Source: Dermacentor variabilis (taxonomy: Eukaryota > Arthropoda > Arachnida > Ixodida > Ixodidae). Taken from it: a stretch of DNA of 64,000 bases. Below are positions 55,944 through 64,000 of this stretch, piece after piece. The notes under the pieces were generated by a model. It saw only the letters and a program-made list of their open reading frames with translations, was not told the DNA's origin and did no database searches. A program made the translations under genes and the position numbers. Position 1 is the stretch's first letter; the number at the start of each line of letters is the position of its first letter. The stretch lies in the NCBI RefSeq assembly GCF_050947875.1, contig NC_134573.1:34845115-34909114 (forward strand), written 5' to 3'.

Positions 55944-56128
55944 ATGCATTATCGTCATTGTGCGCAAGTCTGTAATTTTCCTTATATTTGCTGATTTTTC
56001 AGTGAATCTAGATAGATGAAGTTGGCGCTTTTCCTGTGTCGTTCTCCCCACTTGTGATCGTCTTAGTTGGCGCTGTTCCTTCCTAATTCAAGTATGCACC
56101 ATCTAGCCCAAATGAACGTTGTCCTGAA
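55944..56128 (+). repeat. PLE-C right pseudo-LTR and extension
   Basis: Inverted partner of 50,706-50,854 up to AATTCAAG (near 56,093), then TATGCACCATCTAGCCCAAA and GTCCTGAA present on this outer end only. Confidence 0.78.
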
Positions 56129-56138
56129 CTTATGCAAA
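56129..56138. repeat. 10-bp target duplication of PLE-C, right
   Basis: CTTATGCAAA, partner of 50,696-50,705. Confidence 0.88.
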
Positions 56139-57299
56139 TTTAACCGGTGGCTCGGGGCTGAATCGCAGCCCGCGATCAACTTCCTTTCATAGACGCGTGC
56201 CGCATCTGTCTGTTACTAGCGCCAAAGCAGGCGTTCGCATATGCATAGAGTTCCTTCTACAAATTCCCTCCTTTTCCGCACAAGCTCACTCCTTCTCCCG
56301 TTCCGGTCTCGTCTTCCTATTGGCTAGGAGCAATCGTCTGTTCCGGGAAGTTCTCGATTTTTTTCTCACCCCGTCGACGCCGAGCGCGAGAATGAAGGGG
56401 AGAGGGCGACTCCTAGCGCGGGCGAAGTTACGCGCCCTCCGTCGCCTCTGAGTCAGCATTTTCTACTTCTTTCTGAAAAGTTCGGCCGCCAGTCTCCCCT
56501 ACTTTTTCCGTCGAGCGCGCGCGAGGGTGCGCAGCCACTAGGCAGGAATGGGCACTGGAGACAGGCCTTTGTGGCCAGCTCTCCAACTTCCCCCTTCACT
56601 CTTCCACAACCCTAGCCCGAACGGTAAACTTTCCATGCCCCACGGCAAGCGGACAAAGCACCATGTGACGTATTATTTACTTTCCTGCCTAGACTCTGCC
56701 ATCCGTCTCATCATCACCTGCTATTGGACTCATCCTCCCCCGCCCAAATTACCATCACGGTAAAGAAAAGTCGAATGGGAGGCACTGTTGGGTACTGCAG
56801 CACATCCTTTCTATGAGAAGGACAGCGGCGAAACTATTTGAGAGGTGGAGAGTGGCGTGGTGGTGACGAGGGGCAATGGGGATTTAGGTCCTCATCCCAC
56901 ATTACATGCTTTAGATGTTTCCCTCTGCCCCTCCTTCTTCTCCAGGCAGCAATGGACAGACGGACTGACAGGAAACCACGAAAACTCTTCCAAGCAAACG
57001 TACCTCGCTTCGTCAGAAAGAGGGCCCCGCCGGGGTGGCGGGGGATTCATGCTTTTGCAGCTCGACAAGCTCTCTCCAAATGATAAAGCTAAACGCATGC
57101 TGTTACATTAGGCGAGGGGCCGCGTCTGCTCGTTCTGGTTTTCTCGCTTCATACATGTTGCTCGAAGTTCCGTTGCCCATGGTTCCATATACTAAGCAGG
57201 TTAGACTAAATATGCCCCCTTCTACTACTGTCCGAGGTCAGGCCCTGGGCTGCGGCTCCCTTAGCCCCCGCCTCCCCACCCCCCCTCAATCCAGCTCTG
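56139..57299 (-). other. 5' region of the hAT element beyond the PLE
   Basis: GC-rich and without coding signal on the minus strand; presumably promoter and leader of the transposase. It ends at the right terminal repeat. Open plus-strand frames here have no recognised domain. Confidence 0.5.
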
Positions 57300-57307
57300 A
57301 GTTGACA
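57300..57307. repeat. 8-bp target duplication of the hAT element, right
   Basis: AGTTGACA, identical to 46,842-46,849. Confidence 0.92.
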
Positions 57308-57525
57308 TTAAGAGAGAAAATTGGGTCTGGGCAGGCCCCGTAATTGATAGGGCAGATTGATGGTTCATTAAACATATAGAGTGGGTGCTAGGGGAAAAGA
57401 ATCACTGACGAGAACGACAGAAAATTAGGCAGGGTGATGAAATTGGCAGGTTCAGCTCGGAATTAGCCAGAGCAGATCCGGGGTCATTAGAAATAGTTGA
57501 GAGCCTTCCTCTTGCAGTGTTCGTA
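57308..57525 (+). pseudogene. RTE-type LINE, C-terminal part (right half)
   Basis: The plus strand reads IKRENWVWAGPVIDRAD, then HIEWVLGEKNH, QKIRQGDEIG and LARADPGSLEIVESL. This matches the RTE ending of the form IKxxxWxWAGHVxRxxD, EWxPR, GRPxxRWxDEI, AxDRxxWxxLEEAF. It continues the sequence broken at 46,849 when one AGTTGACA is removed. Confidence 0.75.
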
Positions 57526-58845
57526 AAAATGCGCTTGTGAAATTTTACAACATCCGAAATTCGCCCTGAATTTTAACGCACTATTGATCACGAATCACAC
57601 TTCGCTTCGTACTGCGAGGCCGCGTTCGCCTTTTTACAAAACGACGTTTGTCGCCGATTAAATACCCCCCCGCCCTTGTCTTCATACCACATGTGCCGTG
57701 ACTGCTCTAAACAAAGTGTGTCAGTATCGCAAGATCGATAACTTGAACATATTTGATCCGAAACCAGCTAGAATGTTGAATCGTTATGTACTTCGTGTAC
57801 GGTGATGTTAAGTATTCTGTCGTGCATTTGAACGTGTGTTCTTATGAGGCTGGTAAACTTATGGAAACGGCGCAGAACACTCTCGTGATATTCACTGATT
57901 AGTCTTGACTTCTATGAGGTACCACTTGGGCTAGGATATACATCATAGTTACGGGCTCCAGGCCTAGACGTCTTTTACCTATAATTTATTACTGGGCTCC
58001 AAAATTGAAGTGTGCGCGCCTTTGTGCATTCCGCCACTGTCACAGTGCACCGCCAGAACGCAAGAACAAACTCTTGGTGCGAGGCATCATCGTGTTTTAT
58101 TAGCTTAGGAGAAGCCAAGAAAAAGCGATGAACGCTGATACGATGTCAATGTGTGAAAGGTAGCGAAACTTGCAGGTGTGGATATTACATAGTGAAGTTT
58201 TCTGCCATAATTTGGGGATGTCGGTAGCCACAGCTTCTTTTTGAATTTCGTTTTTAGGGCTGCTTCAATAGTTCTCCGTGCCCTCGGCAGTGATCCTGTG
58301 AGAATGGAGCGGGCGTTTCGTCGTCGGTTGGCGGTGGATGGTATCGTAAACCAGCCCCTTTGAGTGCAACAACTGCCGAGGGAGCTGATATTGAGCCCAT
58401 GCGTGTAGCGCGATCACGTGCAATCCCGATGAACTTGCAAGAGCTGCTGGCCTTGCCTTGAGGCCATATGACCTGTTTATTATGCAGTTATCTTTCCTTT
58501 CCCTAAGTAGATGAGAAATAATACACTTAGTCGCTTGGTAATATGGTGGTGGTGGTAGTGATAATGTTGCTACAGGCAGGGTTATCTTGGCAGACTTGGA
58601 CGGCAATTTCTCCACCTCAGAGCCTCTTTCTGCGCTAACTATGTCACCATGTGCCCACCAGTCCTATTTCCCACAGAAATGTGAGAAGATTGCGTGAAAT
58701 TTCCGCTGCCATTCTTTTGGCGGCGATATAGCCAAAGGACATTTGCGGTTTCACTTGTTGACAGTGTCGCACATGCCCCTAAACGGAAGCTGCCAAAAAT
58801 GAACGTGCAGTGACTTGCAGTGCGAATATAGCCTAAACTACAGAT
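57526..58845. other. Unassigned, no gene seen
   Basis: Mixed sequence with a short C run (57,666) and a few GGT repeats near 58,543. Open frames carry no recognised domain. Confidence 0.45.
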
Positions 58846-60870
58846 TGTGGGAACGGCACGGACTTTCAGTTCACACGACCGCCCAGTCCTGGCCGGTCGC
58901 GCCCAAGAGCGCCCAGCCGAGTTTCGAACCGCCACTCGTGCTCAGGAGTCACTTTGTCCTCCACTTCTTTCACTGCTAGCTCCGATGCCGAAGTTCCCAT
59001 ACAGCCCCTCCTTCTGCGAAGGCGATGATGGCACTGGCCCACGGCGCCTTGCAGCGACGGCACCGCACCCCCGGCGGCGGGCAAACCTTGCAGACTGCTG
59101 CAACGAATGAAGATCAGCTGAGCAGGCAACGTCCGAGTCATCAAGGTCTTCCAGGAACGCAAAGGTCTTAAACCTAGCTGGCTTCCCTGACGTACGCTTC
59201 GCGAAGATGCGGCAGACCAGATGGTGGAGCCTCCTAGTTGTCGAGGTCTTTCAGGAACCAGAAGGCCCTAAACCATTCCTGGTGGTACACCTGGTCTGGT
59301 CTTTCTCCTCGGCCTCGTTGTGACGAGTGCACGCAGCAGGCTGCCGGAAGTACCAGCCACCCACTCACTGCCATTCCACCGTACAGAGACCACATGACAC
59401 CACAATACGCAGTATGGGAACTCCGGAATTGGAGCTAGCAGTCGTAGAAGTGAAGGACAAAGTGCCTCGTGAACGCTAGCGGAGGTTTTAAACACGGCTG
59501 GGCACTCTTGGGCGCGGCCGGCCTGGACGGGGGCCTGCTAGCGTGGACTGAAGGTTCGCGCCGTTCCCACATTGGCGCCGGTAACGTGGGGCCCCGGCTG
59601 CGTTCCGGGACGGGCCATGATCATGGTGAAGGTGGGCGGCGCCCGTTCCACGGCCAGTGGCAACGCCTGCCTGGCCTGGTGCGTGACCATCTTCGCGGTG
59701 CGAGCTCCAGCTCTGGCGTTCGCTGAGGAGCGTTTCCGCCGGCTCCTCCTCCTGTCACCGTCAGCGGGTCTGGCTGGGATACGGGGGCGGAGCGGCCTCC
59801 TACAAGCTGCTGAAGCTCCCGGCGCCACAGTTGGAGAAGGCACCTGCCGGCGCGGTTACTGCCTCAACGCGACAGGTTATCGAAGCACGGAGACCACGCG
59901 TGGCTCCAAACCCGGCTGCACGGCCGCCTCCAGCGACTCGGAGACGTCTCAGAGCGACGGCGACTGGACTCTTGACGGTAAGAAAGCCTCCAAGGCATGC
60001 AAACTGACGAAGAAAACGCCTGGGAAGAAGCGCTCGTCGGGTAGCGAAGCCGAGAAGAAGAACGGCGCGCCATCCTCGTCCGAGCTCGAGGAGGGCGAAA
60101 TCTCGGTCTCTGGCGGTGGTTCCTCGGCGCCGGCCGGCGGCAGCGAAGGCGACGATGACGACGATTCCGAATAAGAGTAGTTCAACGGCAGCTATGAAGA
60201 GAACCTTATGGGCGCTTGAGGTCACTCGCCAACGCTAGTGGAAGCGGCACCATACGAGCGACGATCATCATCATCCGCGATCTTCCCCTCCTCCTAACTG
60301 CGTGATGCGGTGCCGTGTGATCTCTGTACGGTGGAATGGCAACGAGCGGGCGGCTGCTCCTTCCGGCGACCTGCTGTGTGCACTCGTTAGAACGAGGTCG
60401 AGGAGGAAGACCGGACCAAGTGCGCCTCCGGGTTGGTTTAGAGCCGTCTGGTTCCTGCAACACCTCGACAACTTTGAGGCTCCACCACCTGGTCTGCCGC
60501 ATCTTTGCGCAGCCTACGTGCGGGAAGGCAGCCAGGTTTAGGGCCTTCGCGTTCCTGGAAGAACTTGGTGAGTTGGACGATGCCTGCTCCACCGATCCTC
60601 GTTCGGTGCAGTAGTCCGCAAGGTTTGTCCGCCGCCAGGGGTGCGGTGCCGTCGCTGCAAGCCGCCGTGGGCCTGCGCAATCGTCGCCTTCGCAAATGGA
60701 AGGGCAGTATGGCAACTCTGGCATTGGAGCCATCGGTCGAAGAAGTGAAGGACAAAGTGACTCGTGAGCGCGAGTGGTGTCTCGAAACTCGCCTGGCACG
60801 TCAAGACTGGGGCTTACTGGCGTGGACTGAGGGACTGCGCCATTCCAAGATGCGTAATGTGCGATCATGC
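58846..60870. repeat. Complex inverted-repeat cluster A-B-A'-X-B'-A''
   Basis: Block A (58,846-59,000) is inverted at 59,425-59,582 and again at about 60,710-60,870. Block B (59,000-59,420) is inverted at about 60,300-60,710. B carries GATGCGGCAGACCAG(A/G)TGG and CAGGAACCAGA in both copies. Between A' and B' lies X, a GC-rich segment with RTF1-like sequence. No transposase or terminal duplications were found. The arms look like a dispersed tick repeat. Confidence 0.8.
59920..60213 (+). pseudogene. RTF1-like (Paf1 complex subunit) N-terminal region, broken
   Basis: The plus strand reads ASSDSETSQSDGDWTLDGKK, then KKTPGKKRSSGSEAEKKNG, SSSELEEGEISVSG, GGSEGDDDDDSE, two stop codons, then FNGSYEENLMG. 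The order, acidic and serine runs, EEGE(I/V)S motif and the FNDGYDENLMG-type segment fit the disordered N-terminal part of metazoan RTF1, which works in transcription elongation. TAA and TAG sit where GAA and GAG (Glu) would be expected. Similarity stops after ENLMG, before the usual DEEDR. No start codon, no further exons. Sequence upstream (59,583-59,919) is not recognisably RTF1. It lies between inverted repeats, suggesting capture or a transposon-linked duplicate. Identification rests on motif memory without a search. Confidence 0.55.
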
Positions 60871-61139
60871 TATCAGTTGACGAAGCATCCTTTATTCCTT
60901 GTTGTTTATTCTGAGCTTTGCTTCCTCCTCGCTGTCATACGACGCCGTAAGTTTAATGCACTGCCACTCTAGTTGTAACATTATCTTAGCGTTAACAGCT
61001 TTCTGATAAGAAATTGTGTACGAATAGCGTAGCTTAAGAAATTCCGCTCCAGTTCGGTATCGACGCTTGGATACAATAGTCAGTGCTGCATTCCTGTGAA
61101 GTAGTATAGATGGAGCGGGTCCTTCTCGTGATCTTACAG
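60871..61139. other. Unassigned
   Basis: AT-rich, ending in a pyrimidine-containing tract and AG at 61,139 that could be a splice acceptor for the next feature. Confidence 0.4.
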
Positions 61140-61301
61140 CCGAACGGCGACCTAGAAGGACCGAGATACGACGGAAGCGCCGTCAAGAACAACGTGAATC
61201 TGCCTATCCTGAAGCCATCGCTGTACGCCAAGCCCGGACCGAAAGTCCTCGGCAATACATTCGGGCTACACGTGTCGAGGAGACCTCCAAAGGGCATGCA
61301 G
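61140..61301 (+). CDS. Possible internal exon of an unidentified host gene
   Basis: 162 bp, exactly 54 codons, between CTTACAG and CAG followed by GTAGAC. The translation includes GDLEGPRYDGSAVKNNVN, ILKPSLYAKPGPKVLGN and FGLHVSRRPPKGMQ. It is GC-rich at third positions and free of stops, unlike its surroundings. I do not recognise the protein. Without a neighbouring exon this remains a candidate. The donor is weak at positions 4 to 6. An ATG at 61,110 would extend the frame upstream but is not needed. Confidence 0.35.
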
Positions 61302-61371
61302 GTAGACTAGCGACAAGAAAAGCTTCCCGTCGTGCCCAGTACCGTTGCTGTACTACTAATAATAATAATAT

Positions 61372-61600
61372 TTGGGGTTTTACGTGCCAAAACCACTTTC
61401 TGATTATGAGGCACGCCGTAGTGGAGGACTCCGGAAATTTTGACCACCTGGGGTTCTTTAACGTGCGCCTAAATCTAAGCACACGGGTGTTTTCGCATTT
61501 CGCCCCCATCGAAATGCGGCCGCCGTGGCCGGGATTCGATCCCGCGACCTCGTGCTCAGCAGCCCAACACCATAGCCACTAAGCAACCACGGCGGGTTGT
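61372..61600 (-). repeat. Ruka-like tRNA-derived SINE, best copy
   Basis: On the minus strand the head reads GTGGTTGCTTAGTGGCTATG (A box TAGTGGCTATGG) and GGGATCGAATCCCGGCC (B box), then GGGGGCGAAATGCGAAAACA, CACGTTAAAGAACCCCAGGT, TCCACTACGGCGTGCCTCAT and GTGGTTTTGGCACGTAAAAC, ending in an ATT-rich tail (TAATAATAATAA on the plus strand). The layout is that of the ixodid Ruka SINE as I remember it. Such SINEs depend on LINE enzymes for copying. Confidence 0.85.
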
Positions 61601-62287
61601 TGCTGTACTCTGTATGTATTGAAGACCGACTGCGTAACAGATCAGAGATGGATTCTACACGTCGAACCACGTGAAAGGAACGGATGGAAAGGAGGTGGAC
61701 AACAAGTAGACGGATGGAGGAAGAGGAGAATGCGGGTTGCCGGAAATAGAAGTGGAGAAGGTGTTTCAATCACGCACCTCCTCCAGTGGGTCGGAAGGAG
61801 GAGCAGAAGAAGTGTCGACAGACGGGGAAGAGTCTGGATCGGAGGAAAAGGAAGAGGAGGTTAAGGTGCGCGAGTCAGAAGAAAAACAAGAGTAGCGGAT
61901 CCTGGTGAACGAGATGTGAAAAAAAAATAGTAATTTAATAATGTACGCAACTGTGCTGTCTTGAAGTGGGCAAAAGAGTAAGTAAAACAATTAGACAAAT
62001 AATAAGGTAAACAATAAGATAATAATTAGATGAAAAATGACGGCAGAAATTAGAAAAATTATGCTCACGCGAAATACGGGTTCACTTCGTGGAATGGGGG
62101 TTCTTGTTTGTCATTGGCAACAACAGTGTTGAAAAAAGCCAGAAATTCCTATTTTACAAGGGCCTTAATTTCTACAACAGGTCATAAGCCAGTCACCTTT
62201 CGAAAATAATCCAGATTCGTTATCCTTTATTTCAGAGAGTTGCAGAATAAAGAAACCAAATTCGAGTGAATAGAGTTACTGCGATCA
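61601..62287. other. Unassigned; short acidic open frame
   Basis: Around 61,710-61,896 the plus strand has a short Glu/Ser-rich frame (EIEVEKVF, SSSGSEGG, EESGSEEKEEEVK) closed by a TAG. It might be an exon fragment, but purine-rich repeats give the same appearance. The rest is AT-rich without features. Confidence 0.35.
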
Positions 62288-62448
62288 GGGTCGCGTTCGG
62301 GGATCGCTGTTCAGAGCGCGCGTTCGGTTGCACCGCGCACGAGTGGCCTAGGCCGCGCCAACGTCGCGCAGCTGACGAAGTCGGTGCAGCCTACGCCAAT
62401 GGGTGCAACCGAACGCGCGCTCCGATCAACGATCCCCGAACGCGCCCC
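62288..62448. mobile_element. Fold-back element, copy 2
   Basis: 161-bp palindrome. Left GGGTCGCGTTCGGGGATCG and right (reverse complement) GGGGCGCGTTCGGGGATCG match at 18 of 19 positions, and the arms continue through GCGCGCGTTCGGTTGCACC on both sides. The centre includes GGCCTAGGCC. Related in size and layout to 31,839-31,996. Confidence 0.8.
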
Positions 62449-63043
62449 AGCAGTCAAACATGCAGTAATTATGCATGCAATATGAATCCGGTACACAGCC
62501 GCCCTGCTGTACTAGGAAATACCTCTGCACCTCAGTCTTTCAGGAGACTCCCGAAACATTTAAGGAGGCTCTGCGGGACGCACAAGTTCAGTCTGTTTCA
62601 CACGTCATAACTGGCTCAAGCCTTAAATGGCTATGAAAGACGAGGACGGGCTAATTAGAATTATAGACAGACGAATATGAAATTTCGGAATACTGTCATG
62701 ATGGCGAACAAACAGAGCGGCACTATGCAAATCACGAAACTAACTGTTGATTGGACTAACCCAGCGGACAAGTCGCACAATGATAGCACCGAGCACAGTC
62801 AGCGATCACTGAAAATTTTATCTGTGGCTCAAGGGCGTTGACTTCTATACATGACTTGTCGAAGGTTTGAACGTAATAGCTGGTGCACGCGTGCATTCCT
62901 GAAAGTACTACACAATTCCTGTCGCTCTTACAATCTGATAATACAAAGTTCAGTGACAACAAACACGGCAGATACGGCAGATGTAATCAACGATAACCTT
63001 CGAGTGGATTCCAAATCATGCAGGCGCATCTTGCGCTGAGCGA
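62449..63043. other. Unassigned, no gene seen
   Basis: Nothing recognised. It ends with GCGA directly before the LTR, the likely left target duplication. Confidence 0.45.
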
Positions 63044-63701
63044 TGTTGTGCCCGGCGGCTCTTCAGGGGAGGGGGGGGATGCCACCCCAGGGACATACAG
63101 TTGTCACGCCTCATGCTACGATTCTTCACACCTGTCAGCCGCACACATAGGCCTGTCCACGCCGGAGTGGAGGTCCGTGCAAGGCTACGCTTCTTCACAC
63201 CTGTCAGCCGCACAAATTGGCACGAGCACGCTGGAATTGGAGTCAGCGGACGTTCTCCCTCTTTCTCTGTTTGTGCCATGTGAGGTGCGTGCGTTTCCGA
63301 CCAAGCTCCCTTCGGAGGAAAAAGGGCAACCGACCTCCTGGCGCCCTCGTATCGACGCCACTGTTTTCCCGATGCGAGGCTTGGTCTCCTGACGCCATCT
63401 GTCTCCTGACGCCGGATTGGTGGAAACCACGAACAGTGACTACACAGGGCATAAAAGCGGGTCTATACGGCTAGGAGGAGGAAGACGCTCGGAAACAGCG
63501 TGAGACTCGGACATGCTAATACGCTACCATAGTGCGCTCCGATAGTTGCAGCCGTTTTCTAAATCTCCACCATGTACCTTTTTGAATGTATTACTTTTTC
63601 TTCATTATCTTAAACGTCGCTCGGAAGCTTTTCTCCCGGCGCCTGGCACGGCACCATCGATGGAAACTTTGTGGGCTGCACGGAACCCCGACTTCACAAC
63701 A
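63044..63701 (+). repeat. 5' LTR, 658 bp
   Basis: TG..CA ends. One diverged copy of the minisatellite unit of the solo LTR near 63,050-63,115, a 69-bp direct duplication (CTACGATTCTTCACACCTGT and CTACGCTTCTTCACACCTGT, from 63,116 and 63,185), and a TATA-like box at 63,450. Confidence 0.82.
63450..63457 (+). promoter_or_regulatory. TATA-like box of the 5' LTR
   Basis: CATAAAAG, conserved with 11,626 in the solo LTR. Confidence 0.5.
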
Positions 63702-63971
63702 GTGATAGGCCGCGGTGAGATTGACCTCGCGGAACTTGGGACGTGCTGGCTTCACAACAGTGGCTGGCAGCTTATGGGATCGGTTGGCGTTGGCTACATC
63801 GGTGTGGTGAGTGCTGCGTGTTTGCTTCTCTTTTCGCTAGACTCATTAGCGCGCGCAGTCGGTAATGGTGTTCGGTGTTATTAGTGATTTTACCTCGTAG
63901 ACCAAGAATTGAGTGCCTCGCGGGCTAAATTGCTAGTGGTGTTTCTTTAAGAAACAGAGCGCGCGGTGAGC

Positions 63972-64000
63972 ATGGACAAGTTGAAAGTCCAAGAGCTCCT
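63972..64000 (+). CDS. Start of gag (partial)
   Basis: The first ATG after the leader opens MDKLKVQEL and runs off the window. Charged N-termini of this kind are common in gypsy Gag proteins of arthropods. The identification rests mainly on position downstream of the LTR. Confidence 0.5.

Larger units (their letters stand above)
50706..56128. mobile_element. PLE-C: Penelope-like element, head-to-head arms
   Basis: The minus arm is almost full length: pseudo-LTR near 54,380-54,500, ORF 54,377 to 52,068, continuing at 50,991 after the LINE insertion, then pseudo-LTR to 50,706. The plus arm (about 54,503-56,128) is 5'-truncated in the RT. Both arms share the same frameshifting A6 run, and 10-bp target duplications bracket the whole, so it landed in one event inside the hAT element. 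The right outer end carries about 35 extra bases with CTAGCCCA. Confidence 0.9.
46850..57299 (-). mobile_element. hAT transposon (carrying a later PLE insertion)
   Basis: The left end starts CAGGGCCGGATTAAG and the right end finishes in CTCAATCCAGCTCTG (12/15 complementary). Both are followed by GGGGGCCCTGGGC-like sequence, and both are flanked by the identical 8-mer AGTTGACA. Without the 5.4-kb PLE the element is about 5.0 kb, a usual size for an autonomous hAT. The transposase runs on the minus strand. Confidence 0.93.
63044..64000 (+). mobile_element. LTR retrotransposon, 5' end (LTR, leader, gag start), continues off the right edge
   Basis: The LTR at 63,044-63,701 (TGTTG..CAACA) is followed by a leader and an ATG at 63,972. 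It belongs to the same family as the solo LTR at 9,106. The leader repeats CTTCACAACAGTG at about 63,750, after which TGGCTGGCAGC could be a tRNA primer-binding site. The position of the true primer site is uncertain. Confidence 0.82.

Noticed and set aside
56838..57343. Plus-strand frames in the hAT 5' region as exons
   Set aside because: No known domain, and they lie within the hAT element up to its terminal repeat on the strand opposite to the transposase.
59572..60174. Intact 200-codon gene
   Set aside because: The frame starts in unrelated sequence and ends at stops inside the RTF1-like similarity, which continues beyond them.
60206..60868. 220-codon minus-strand open frame as a gene
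   Set aside because: It is the inverted repeat block B'/A''; the corresponding frame in block A/B is interrupted, and the sequence looks like a dispersed GC-rich repeat.

Overview
This is a stretch of eukaryotic, very repeat-rich DNA with almost no host coding sequence. The best match is a hard tick (Ixodidae, Rhipicephalus/Dermacentor-like). The reasons are several copies of a tRNA-derived SINE resembling the ixodid Ruka family, Penelope-like elements (PLEs) with GIY-YIG domains, CR1-, RTE- and I-type LINEs, Ty3/gypsy elements, an ABCH-type ABC transporter exon, and long runs of low-complexity repeats. No bacterial genes, rRNA or CRISPR arrays were seen. The genus is inference.

Layout. 1-2,059: minus-strand Ty3/gypsy pol running off the left edge, cut by a TA microsatellite. 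2.1-9.1 kb: decayed DNA transposons (hAT-like ends enclosing a piggyBac transposase remnant), a CR1 fragment and unclassified repeats. 9,106-11,883: a solo LTR with a 4-bp target duplication, most of it a 23-copy 90/94-bp minisatellite that partly forms a 462-bp higher-order repeat. 12.3-17.4 kb: a gypsy integrase tail, then an old PLE (PLE-A) split by a younger PLE (PLE-B) with two head-to-head arms. 17.4-30 kb: SINEs, a repeat family with a terminal stem-loop, a SINE palindrome, LINE pieces, and a roughly 23-bp minisatellite interrupted by a 609-bp TTAA-flanked element. 30.4 kb: a minus-strand ABCH-like exon next to a long ATGT microsatellite. 31.5-35.9 kb: a 4.4-kb element with TCCCAGGTAGCACA terminal inverted repeats.

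38.3-43.7 kb holds a nearly complete I-type LINE: ORF1 is open, while ORF2 (endonuclease, reverse transcriptase, RNase H) is broken. 44.0-46.2 kb is a CR1 LINE on the minus strand. 46.2-57.5 kb is a four-level nest, with target duplications at three levels: an RTE LINE is split by a hAT transposon, which is split by PLE-C, one arm of which is split by a 5'-truncated I-type LINE. 58.8-60.9 kb is an inverted-repeat cluster around a broken copy of part of the RTF1 (Paf1-complex) coding sequence. A possible exon (61.14 kb), a SINE and a fold-back element follow. The right edge carries the 5' LTR and first gag codons of an LTR retrotransposon of the same family as the solo LTR.

Host genes are represented only by isolated exon candidates, so no pathway can be read from this window. 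It mainly records successive insertions. Element boundaries supported by target duplications are firm. Family labels come from motif recognition without database searches.
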